From Ganoderma boninense (taxonomy: Eukaryota > Basidiomycota > Agaricomycetes > Polyporales > Polyporaceae): a stretch of 64,000 bases of DNA. The stretch spans positions 2,294,001 through 2,358,000 of the forward strand of contig CM035311.1 in NCBI GenBank assembly GCA_002900995.3. The letters run 5' to 3'. The position numbers and the translations under genes were made by a program. This document shows positions 1 through 10,026 of this stretch, one piece after another (the stretch's first letter is position 1; every line of letters starts with the position of its first letter). Under the pieces are notes generated by a model. The model saw nothing but the letters and a program-made list of their open reading frames with translations. It was not told the origin of the DNA and searched no databases.

Positions 1-87
1 ACAGAGTCATGGTCATGGGCTGTCTCATAAATCATACAATCGCCTACGATGATGCAATACATATGATGCGTGTACGGTGAAGTACTT

Positions 88-604
88 TTACTGCGCGGCA
101 CCTTCCGCAACGGTAAGCAGATCACTGTCACCAGGATCGGTGACGGTCATGACACTAGATGCAACAAAAGCCTCAATGGGATAGCGAAGATGAGGCCATG
201 GAGAGGGACGTACCCGACACGGAAGAGCTTTCCGGCAGCAGTGCCAAGGGTGACGTTGGTACCGGCGAAGTGATGCACCGAAGTCTTTGAGAGCATGGCG
301 TAGTACTCAAGCTCAGACTTGCGGAGGGGAGGGCAGTTGGCGGCAATGAGGACAAGCTTAGCTGAAAGTGACGCAAGGGATAGGGGGAGACGACAGACGG
401 CGGTTAGCACAAGGGACCTTCTCAGCCTCACGCTCCAGTCCCCGGAGAGAGAGAGAGAGGACGGGACGCACCCTTGCCGGAACGCATCTGCTTGAGAGCG
501 GACTTGTAGCCAAGAGAGTACTTGCCCGACTTGACCACGAGGGCAAGACGAGAGGCGATGGACTCTGAGGACTTTGTGGCCTTGGACTTCTTTGTGGGGG
601 CCAT
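88..604 (-). CDS. RPL30: 60S ribosomal protein eL30 (L30e)
   Basis: This is a component of the large cytosolic ribosomal subunit. Three exons join in frame: 472-604, 214-361 and 88-154, totalling 348 bases (115 residues). The start is the ATG read from 604 down, giving MAPTKKSK. The family core is clear: [19 protein letters not shown], then [36 protein letters not shown] and the conserved tail [16 protein letters not shown]. The length is normal for the family (about 105-115 residues). The gene diverges from the sulfite reductase gene across a 478-base intergenic region that contains a telomere-like palindrome. I am very sure of the identity and the exon joins. Confidence 0.97.
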
Positions 605-1082
605 CGCGGATAGCGTCGGTGTCGGGCGTTGGGCGTTGGGGGTCTTGAGCAAGTCTTGAGGATGGACAATCGCGGGCGTCTGCGTGCGTGGATGGAGGAG
701 TGCGGCTTTGCAGTTGGGCAGATAAGGTTCAGACTCCGCGTGGCCCTAACCCCAGGGCGAGGTTAGGGCCAAATAGGGACAAACGGATAGCGTAGTTGTT
801 GTGTGCTTGCGGCAACTGACGACGTTCTTGCCTCAGCCGTGGCTCACCGACCCCGTCCCCCGTCCCCGTCCAGGCAACCGCAGAACAATTCGGAATTCAG
901 CTTCAGTTATGAGCACCAGGCGAATCCCACAGAATGCATTTCTTTCCTCCCCCACTGCACCCCGTCTCTCTCGCTCGCCTTGCGCTCGATCCTAGTCTCC
1001 AATTCGCGCCGGGTACGTCACAAGGCCCTGCCACCAGTCAAATTCGTCCTCAGCCAATGCTCATCCTCCCATTTGCCCTAGT
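605..1082. promoter_or_regulatory. Divergent promoter region of RPL30 and MET5
   Basis: This stretch lies between two divergent start codons, so it should hold both promoters. It is pyrimidine-rich on the approach to the MET5 start. No clear TATA box was seen on either side. Its main structure is the perfect inverted repeat at 742-770, listed separately. Short open frames here have no recognisable similarity. Confidence 0.7.
742..770. promoter_or_regulatory. Perfect palindrome with telomere-type TTAGGG halves in the RPL30 promoter
   Basis: Bases 742-751 (GGCCCTAACC) and 761-770 (GGTTAGGGCC) are exact reverse complements separated by 9 bases. Each arm carries TTAGGG or CCCTAA. In several fungi TTAGGG-like elements bound by Tbf1-type Myb factors sit upstream of ribosomal protein genes. 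The element lies 138-166 bases upstream of the RPL30 start codon. Binding is inferred from motif and position only. Confidence 0.5.
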
Positions 1083-4000
1083 GTGACCATGTCCACATCC
1101 TCGTCTGTCTCGGCTGTTGCACGCATTGCCTATCTCGCCTCCGATGTGGTTATAAACTCCCTCTCATCCAATGGTCCCTCTCCATTCGACACCGCATTCA
1201 GGGCACTCTCTGCCTCTCCAGTCACCAGAGCCGCCGTCAAGGACCTCCCCTTCGGCGCCGACGCAGGTGTTACCCTTCTTCGACACCGCTCCGCTCGGTT
1301 ACTCGCCTACACCACCCTAGCACACCCTCAGACCCTCAACACTCTCCTTCTCCATCTTCCTGAGCTTTCCTCTACCCCCACTGTTTTCCATGTCGCTGTC
1401 GCCTCGGATTTGTCGGATGCCCTCGTTCTCCTCTCGTCCCTCCCATTTGTAATCTACTCGCGCACCCCTCAACAAGCCCACGATCATGCTCTACTCGCTT
1501 CTCGACTTGCGTTCACGCAGGCCACCGCCGTTCTGCACATCTTCCATGTCGGAGATGCAACTGACGCTTTCGACTCCGTGGACGATGACAGTGTCCCCGC
1601 CTTCCTCATCGCTGGGCACAAATCTCCGGGCAGCGACGAGCAAAATCACTCCACCGACCCTACCGATCTCTTTCGGTCCTACCAGTCGGCAGCTGTCGCG
1701 ACAGTTTCCCTCGTACGCCGCCCCATCCGGCCCCTCGTCCAGCATGGTACCCCCGGGCCTCACACGGTCATCTTCGCCCTTGGCCGAGCGACCATTACAA
1801 CGGAGACCGAGGGCGTCTCTTTTGTAGACGTCGCCTTACTCAAGCCACTCCCCCCTTCTAGCGTCCTGAATGCGATACCTTCTTCGGCCACTCGTGTAGT
1901 CGTTCTAGAGCAGGCTCACCGCTGGTCCATGAAGTGGACGCCGCTCTACCTCGAAGTAGTCAGCGCGGTTCAGCAGAGTGAGCTCCCTTCCTCCCCAGTA
2001 GTACGGAATGGTCTTCTAGGCGACGCCAGTGCCCTTACCGCGGGTGACCTCGAGGCGTTCCTCCAGCAAGTCGCTTCTGAATCACCTTCCGCTCCTCTCT
2101 TGCTCGGCCCCTCCGCACCGTCAACAGAGATCGCTACCGCCCCCCATGTACCCAAGCATGAGGCCGCATATACAAAGATGCTACACAATGTCTTCCAGAA
2201 CAGGCTTGACATCCTCAACGCTCCGGAGCTTGTTTCGTCGCAGGGTCAGGTCGCGACCACGCCGGAGTTCGCTTTAGGCCGCGCCCGTGGAGAGATTGAA
2301 GAACGCGAAGAGCTTGTCCGTGCCGTTCAGGATCTCCTTCGGGACTCGACCGTATCGATCGAGATCCATTCGCTCCTTAGTAGGTGGCTCGGGGCTCGGG
2401 ATGATGGCGTCAAGAGCAAGCGGCTCGGCGAGGAACTCGTCTCTTCTATCCAATCAGAGAACCTGTCCAGCCCCGCTGCCCAAAAGGTACTTCAACTACG
2501 CCGTCTCCTTCCTGCACTTTCCCGCTGGATCATCGGCTCGGATGCTTGGGCGTACGATCTGGGTGCGTCCGGTCTGCACCATGCCATCGCCTCCAAGCTC
2601 GACGTCAACATCCTCATACTCGACTCCACTCCCTACTCTACCCGTAACGCCATCGACCCCCACCGCAGGAAGCAAGATGTTGGGTTGTATGCCATGAACC
2701 ATGGTGACGTCTACGTCGCGAGCACCGCGGTATACTCTTCGTACTCCCAGGTCCTCCAGGCCATCATGGAAGCGGACCGCTTCAAGGGTCCTTCTATCAT
2801 TCTAGCCTACCTGCCTTACACTACCGAGGAGAGTCCCGCTTTGGAGATCTTGAAGGAGACGAAGCTTGCCGTCGACTCGGGTTACTGGCCTCTCTACCGC
2901 TGGAACCCCGCCAAAGAGCACGAGGGCAAGGAGCCGTTCTCCCTCGATTCAGACTCGGTCAAGAACGAGCTGCAGGCGTTCCTCGATCGCCAGAACCACC
3001 TCTCGCAGCTCGTACGCTCTAAACCCGAGTTTGCGGCTGAGCTCGTCGGTAGCTTGGGTGAGAACCTCAAGCAGGCACGTAAGCAACGCGCCGCCCAGGC
3101 CTACACTGATCTCCTCTCCTCCATCGATGCGCCTCCGCTCACCGTCTTGTACGCCTCTGACGGGGGCAAGGCCGAGAAAGTGGCGAAGCGCCTTGCGACC
3201 CGCGGAAAGATGCGTGGTCTGTCGACGACTGTCGCCACCATGGACTCCATGTCCCTCGAGGATCTCGCCAAAGAGGAGATGGTCGCGTTCGTTACCTCCG
3301 TCGCCGGCCAGGGCGAGTTCCCTCAAAACGGTCGCTCCTTCATGAAGGCATTGAACGCCCTTATCACCAAGGGCGAGCAGCCCCTCACGAACGTCAAGTT
3401 CAGTGTCTTCGCTATGGGTGACAGCCACTACTGGCCTCGCCCCGAAGACGCGCACTACTACAACAAGGCAGGAAAGGATCTCGACGCGCGACTGGAGCAG
3501 CTCGGCGCGACACGCTTCGTCGCAATTGGTCTCGGCGACGACCAGGATGCTGATGGTCCGGAGACTGGCTACAAGGTCTGGGAGCCTCTTGTGTGGAAGG
3601 CGTTGGGCGTCGACGCGGTCGAGGTGACAGAGGCAGAGCCTGAGCCGATCACCAATGAGCACATCAAGGTCGCCTCTCAGTATCTCCGTGGCACGATTTC
3701 CGAGGGCCTTGAGGATAATACGACCGGCGCACTTGCCCCGAGCGACACGCAGTTGACGAAGTTCCACGGCATCTACCAGCAAGACGACCGCGACATCCGC
3801 GACGAGCGTCAGGCCCAGGGCGCTGAGCCCGCGTTCAGTTTCATGATCCGTGTGCGCATGCCCGGAGGCGTGTGCACGCCCGAGCAATGGCTCATCATGG
3901 ACCAGATTGCGGACGAGCACGGGATGGGCACGTTTAAGATCACGACCCGCCAGACGTTCCAGTTCCACGGCGTCATCAAGCGGCATCTCAAGTCTGCCAT

Positions 4001-5721
4001 TCAGGACATCAACCGTGCCCTGCTTGACACTCTCGCAGCTTGCGGTGATGTGAACCGGTATGTGTGATTGGAGTAGCGTAATGAACAGTTGACTGAGAGG
4101 CGTTTTATTGTCCACAGCAACGTTATCGTTTCGACCGTCCCTTCGTTGTCAAAGCTGCACCGTCAGGCGTTCGACTTTGCGAAGAGGGTCTCCGAGCATC
4201 TGCTGCCTCGTACGACGGCGTACCACGAGATCTGGTTGGACAAGAAACTCGTTGCTGGAGATGCATTGAAGGACGTTGAGCCCCTCTATGGTCAGTTTTA
4301 CCTTCCTCGCAAGGTTCGTGTCTTCCCACTTCCTCATCCTTGAGTCTTACTGACAATTGGTGTAGTTCAAAGTTGCGGTTGCAATTCCTCCGAATAACGA
4401 CGTAGACGTGTTCGCGAATGACGTCGGCTTCATCGCTATTGTGGACGAGAACGGCGACCTTGCTGGTTTCAACGTCACTGCGGGAGGAGGTATGGGCGTG
4501 ACGCATGCGAACAAGAAGACGTACCCGAGAATCGGTGACGTTCTTGGTTTCTGTACTGTTGCGCAGGGTGTCCAAGTCGCCGAGAAGATCATGCTTGTCC
4601 AAAGGGACAACGGTAACCGCGTTGAGTAAGTGCATCCGTCTCAATATAATGTTCCTCATGTATTGACCAATACATATGCCTGTAGTCGCAAAGTGAGCTG
4701 GAGTGAAATGCATCTGACTCTCTCGCGGGGTACTAACTTAACCTGCCTTTTAGAACGCCCGTCTCAAGTATACGATTGACCGCATGGGTCTCGATAACTT
4801 CAAGGCGGCAGTCGAGAAGCTCCTCGGATATCAGCTTGAGCCTCCGCGTCCGTTCACGTTTGACAAGAACATCGACGACTTCGGCTGGATCGCTGGCGAG
4901 GACGGGAAGCACCACTTCACTTGCTTCATCGAGAACGGACGTATCCAGGACGAGCCCGAGAAGGACTTCAAGGCCGGTCTCCGTGAGATCGCGAAGGTAC
5001 ACAAGGGCGCGTTCCGCATGACAGCCAACCAGCACCTCATCATCTCAGACGTTGCGACCGAGGACCTCCCCACGATCAAGCGTATCCTTGCGAAGTACAA
5101 GCTCGACGATGTCAATCACAGTGGCTTGCGCCTGTCCTCGTCTGCCTGCGTAGCGTTCCCGACGTGCGGTCTTGCTATGGCCGAGTCGGAGCGGGTAAGC
5201 CGTTGCCGTGGACCTCCCAGTCATCGTTCATGCTCACAGTTTGTTCCAGTACTTCCCTATCCTCATCGACAAGATCGAGAAAATTTGCGAGGAGAACGGC
5301 CTTCGCAACGATTCCATCGTCATGCGCATGACCGGCTGCCCGAACGGTTGCGCACGGCCGTATCTCGGTGAGGTCGGGTTCGTTGGCAAAGCTCCCGGCT
5401 CGTATATGCTGCTTCTTGGCGGAGGATACCATGGCCAACGGATGAATAAGATCTACCGAGGTATGTAGGATACTGTCGCCATCATGCTCGCTGTGCTCAT
5501 CATCCATGCCCTCCTCTCCACAAGAAACCGTGACGGAGCCAGAGATCCTTGCAATCCTGCAGCCGATGATCAAGCGGTTCGCGCTCGAGAGACACGACGG
5601 CGAGCACTTTGGCGATTTCGTGATCCGCGCTGGCTACATCACGCCCACCACATCTGGCAAGGAGTGGTACGACGGGATGGGTGGTGAGGGCCAATACCGC
5701 GAAGTCGCCGCTGCAGCGTAA
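1083..5721 (+). CDS. MET5: Sulfite reductase (NADPH) beta subunit, siroheme hemoprotein
   Basis: The enzyme reduces sulfite to sulfide in sulfate assimilation, with a flavoprotein alpha partner not seen here. Seven exons (1083-4057, 4118-4313, 4366-4625, 4686-4692, 4754-5194, 5250-5460, 5525-5721) sum to 4287 bases, or 1428 residues, close to the roughly 1440 of yeast Met5. The N-terminal part (about residues 1-650) is the pyruvate-ferredoxin-oxidoreductase-like region of fungal Met5. A flavodoxin-like domain follows (about 680-840, starting [19 protein letters not shown]). The hemoprotein part is last. The siroheme-4Fe4S cysteines are visible as [18 protein letters not shown] and [14 protein letters not shown]. 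Exon 4 is only 7 bases and supplies the RK of [15 protein letters not shown]. The start could be the ATG at 1083 or the one two codons later. Confidence 0.97.
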
Positions 5722-7569
5722 ACTCCAGGTGATAGCATCGGGACATCAAGGCTCGGAACGAACCCATGATTAGACACGGCTTTCATAACTCGCAAAATGA
5801 CATCTTGTACGAATACACTTTCAATTGGTTTCAGGGATCTTGTCCTCCTGTGTGATTTGCGTGAAGTAGGCTATAGCGAAGTCGTCGGCATTCGTCGGGC
5901 CGCTGTGGTCAGCTTGTGAAGGCGGGCGACAACCTTGTCTCGGCCAAGCTTCGTTCGTATATTCGCACCTCTCTGAACGAGTTGGCTTGCAGCATTCGCC
6001 TACTTCTAGACACTGTGATTCATCCCGGGCCGAGATCCATGAAGGTGTAACAGGACGGTTGCGGCAACGTCGATTTAATTCTACATTCACATGCAACTGG
6101 CTCCTATGTGCTGCTAGTCCATTATTCCTGAAACAGTTGTTCTAGGTCACTGGTGTCTCAGATCAACTTTAGCGTCTTAGTAACAGCAACCCTCCTCCAA
6201 CTCAATCTCCAGTCGGTTTGCGGTGCCACATGATTTTGCCGATCCTGTTTGGGATTCACATCGACCAAGGGGTGCGCTGAATCATTGAACAGTACTCACC
6301 AACTGCTCTTTCCTCGGTGAAGATAAGCAACAGGCTACAAGCGCAGTCGCGTGCAGGTTCACGGTATCTTTGTATCAGCGTCGCCAGCCAGGACTGACCA
6401 AAGGGGAAGCAGTTCTTCGGAAATCCACATGCGATGAGCAACGCCCAGTCCCCAGCCCAATGAGACGGCACCAATGGGTCTCCGTCCAGCCAAGCGGTAT
6501 TCGGAAGGCGTGTTGATGCAAGGAGCGGGACGACTTAACGCCGACGTTGCGGCTTAAATGCGTACGTATAGCATACATGCGGACAGCCGTCCTGCAACTG
6601 TATGCCGTACATACTCCACCAGTGAAAGAAATTCGGAAGGCTGCGAGGCGAAGCTTGGTACTCACCTCGCGCGGCGTCCCTTGCCAGAGTGCTGCTCTCT
6701 GGTCCTACTTGCGAAACAAAGATCAGGTCCGAAGTCGTCCGATCGGCCTGAGGAGACAGGCGCGGTGCCGAAGTCCCCCAGAGAAGAGGCCCCTGGACGC
6801 CGAATCGGACGCCAAGGTCTTGTTCACGGCAGAAGGCGGGTGCAGGGAAGGGAGAACGAAGGAATGTGATTGCACGGACTAGTGTACCGCTACGTTACGT
6901 AGGACGGGATGGGTGGCCTGAATCGCCCGCGATTTGGCACCCGGCAGTTAAGCTTGTGCCCTACGTAATCTGAAAAGCCGAAGATGAAGATGATCGGTGA
7001 GATGGAAACGCATGGGATGGCAGTGGACAGGACGATCGAGGAGGGGAGGGAGTGGGGAGAGAGGAGGAGGCGAGATTGTGGAGATAGCGGCGCGGCACTC
7101 ACCCCGATACCTCTCTCTTCGCGGGGCACCGACGGAGCCCCGCCCAGCGCGATCCGTGCTCTCCGCTCGCCGTTCACCGCCATATACGGGTCAACCCTGG
7201 GCAGTTTGGGCGATCAGCAGGCGTCGCTGAGATGAATTGTGGATTCGAAGAGATACGAAGATACTGACACGACCATCGCGCGCATAGCGCGAGCTTCGGG
7301 ACCCTGGGGGGCCCTTTGCCTCAGAGGCGGGCGGTGGCAATAGAGCGGAGGTCCGCGAAGCCTCGTCCCAGCTTCCTCGCGTCGGACATTCTGTCTCGGG
7401 AACACGATGGATTCCATATAGTTATTTTGTGGGCGATTGGGTCGTACGGCGGATCGGGGAGGGATCCGGCCCGGCAAGAAGAACATGTGCAGTGTTTTAC
7501 AATGAGACAACGATGAGCTCGAGCAGATTCAATTCTATTACAACGACGCCGCACGCGGGCGGAGACTGC
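5722..7569. other. Intergenic stretch, 1.85 kb, no gene recognised
   Basis: The stretch lies downstream of MET5 and downstream of the aminotransferase stop. On the minus strand two short open segments have exon-like borders. One ends at 5823 with NADDFAIAYFTQITQEDK and is preceded by CTGACCACAG. The other, near 6290-6500, reads WAGDWALLIACGFPKNCF and ends at a GTGAGT. I cannot join them into a family. The 6.9-7.3 kb part is G-rich and purine-biased without coding character. Confidence 0.4.
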
Positions 7570-9459
7570 TTACGCTTTCTTGGTCTTTGCCTCTGCGAGA
7601 GAGTCGGTGAGTGCGGCGAGGACGGTGTCCATGTCGCCGCGCTGCCCGTCGATCGCCGAGACGCCCATGTGCCTGCGCGCCAATCGGCCGTCAGTAGCTG
7701 CCCCCACGTCATCGAGCCTCAGCGTGCATGGAAGATGCTCACCCGATGCGGAAGTACCTGACTGCAGAACAACGGTCAGCATCTGCTTCTCTTATCGCTC
7801 CCTGTCCACTCACGCTTGTAGTCCTTGTGCAGGCCCCCCGCCACCACCACGTTCCGCTTCGCCAGCGGAGGCAGCAGGTCCGCCGCTCCCAGCCCCTCCG
7901 GGAACCACAGCGCCGTCATTCCGTTCGCAGCCACCGACCCGTCCAGGGGCAGCTGCTTCAGCCCCAGCCCCGCCGCAGCAGCCTTGAACCGCTGGCTGCT
8001 CTCCTTGTGCAGCCGCAGCCGCTCCTCCAGTGACACAGACGACTGCGTGATCTGCTTCAGCGACGCGTGGTACGCGTAGATCAGGTTCACAGGCGGCGTC
8101 GCAAAGTACGCCGCGTTCCCGCTCTCGTATGCTTGCATGATCGGCAGCCACCTGCAAACCGCCCAACGTTATCCCCAATCCCTCGCGCTCCGAATCTCCG
8201 AACTCACTTCTTCCAGCTCGCGTAGTACGACGTCGCCGGGCTCTTTCTCGACTCGAACGTCTGCTCATATTTTTAGACCACGGACTGCCCGTATGACCTG
8301 CTCACGCACCTTGATCGCTCTTTGGCTCGCGACAAGGATGCTCAGACCCGGCGGCGCACCGAGACCCTTCTGGCTTGCGGTCAGCACAACATCTAGACCC
8401 CACGTGTCAAATCGAATCTCTTCGCTCGCCACGGAGCAAACTGCGTCAGCGACAACCTGCACCAGCCGTCAGCACACTCCAACACAGTCCTCTCGGAGCA
8501 GTTACCAAAGTCTCTGGCGACGCGCTGTGCACAGTCGCGGCGATCGCCTTCGCGTCAGAGAGCACGCCTGCACAGTCGCAATATCGTGAGCACACCATCC
8601 CAACGATGAAACAGTCAAACGCGACCCACCAGTGGAGGTGTCGACATGCGTGAACGTAACGATCTTGTATTTCTTGGCCTTGAGCGCTGCTTCGATTTCG
8701 GCCAGAGGGACCGTACCGCCAAACGGCGCCTGGAGCTCGTCCACCGTCGCGCCGTACGTCCGCAGACTATCCATAGCACGCGGTCAAAATCCGGCGCGGG
8801 GGTGGTGCAGCGAGACCCGGCACTCACCAATCAGCGAAGCTATCCCCGAAGTATCCGGTGTTCAATACCAGGGCGCTCTCGCCCGGCTCGACAAGGTTGG
8901 CGGAGACCTGGGGACACAGAAAGGGAAAGGGCGCCCCCCAGAATGAGCGTGCATTCCAGCGCGCAGGACGTGCCGGCAGCGAGTGGGGGAACGCACCTGG
9001 TCCCAGCCGAGGGTGCCGGAACCGGCGATGAGGAAGGGCTGCGCATCCTTGGTGAAGAGGACCTCCCTCGTCATGCGGATCGCATCTCCAAAGACCGGAA
9101 TGAAGTCCGGGGAGATGTGCGACATGGAGGGGTGCGCATTGGCGTAGAGGACCTGGTCTCGAGTCAGTTACGACCGGGCCGGGGGTCCTGGGGCGCGGAG
9201 CTCATACCTCGTCGGTGACCTCGATGGGTCCGGGGATGCTGCCATTAGGGTGAGATGGGGGCGTGCGCGGGAGAAGATTCACAATACGTACACGAGAAGC
9301 CTTGTGGGGGGAGTGGTGCAAGGGGAGGTCAGTGAATGGTGCCCATGAGCGACTGCCAATTGGTGCTCACTTGTGCGGTTCCTGGCGAGAAAACGGGGTT
9401 GATGAGCGAGCGGGACGAGGGGATCAGGGGATCGCACATACCTGGTGGAAGGACGACAT
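7570..9459 (-). CDS. AGX1: Alanine-glyoxylate aminotransferase (PLP-dependent class V)
   Basis: The family transfers the amino group of alanine (or serine) to glyoxylate to make glycine. The protein begins MSSFHQEPHKLLVIPGP, continues IEVTDEVLYANAHPSMSH, and carries the family core AGSGTLGWDQ and the PLP-lysine context LTASQKGLGAPPG. It ends YFRIGHMGVSAIDGQRGD...TKKA. No PTS1 tripeptide is present. The first four exons are 9442-9459 (18 bases), 9371-9381 (11), 9292-9300 (9) and 9208-9238 (31), then 8997-9152. A further 19-base exon lies at 7743-7761. All joins keep frame and have GT..AG borders. Substrate preference among alanine, serine and glyoxylate is not determined by the sequence. The gene lies tail-to-head behind the dynein intermediate chain gene. 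Confidence 0.93.
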
Positions 9460-10026
9460 TGTGCGCGATGAGATGGTTGGAAGGGTGGGGAGAATTGGGA
9501 GAGGACAGAAGGTGGGAGGAGCGAGAGAAGAGGGCGGCCAGGGAGGGCGTTGGAGGCAGACGCGGGCGAGAGACGCGCGAAAGAGGGACATGGCGGCGTC
9601 AGGTGATGATCTGGTGCAGGATATTCCGGGCTGTGCTGAGACTGGCCGGCGAAAGAGAGCGTCCACGCCTGTTCGTATGAGTCTCTTCGCAAGACGCACG
9701 TCTTCGGAACCATGTCGAGAACGGAAGCCCGCCAGTCGCCCGCGTTCCGATCCACCACGGATCACCTCGCAGCCTCGTCCCCACATTCCCCACCCTGCCA
9801 GTCCGGCAAAATAGCCTTTGTGATCGTCCATGTCCCCCTGCCGGCCCTTCTCGACCCTGACAGCCACAAAGGAGCCAATTCCATTACAGGGAACTCGGGC
9901 TTGCCATATGCTCCCCTCGGGTATACCAACCATTGCCAATCCCGATCCACGTTCGAAGCGCGTCCGCAGGCGCAACTGCATCCCGACCTCCAACAGAACT
10001 CGCCGAACTGACTGCCGTGGTGCCTA
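9460..10026. other. Intergenic, promoter of the aminotransferase gene
   Basis: These 567 bases separate the aminotransferase start from the stop codon of the dynein intermediate chain gene, which lies on the same strand. The part near 9460-9600 is purine-rich on the plus strand, so the gene's leader would be pyrimidine-rich. I saw no TATA box and no additional gene. Confidence 0.5.

Noticed and set aside
2949..4115. 388-codon open frame on the minus strand inside MET5
   Set aside because: It is antisense to a strongly conserved coding region and has no family motif. Long antisense frames arise from the codon bias of GC-rich genes.
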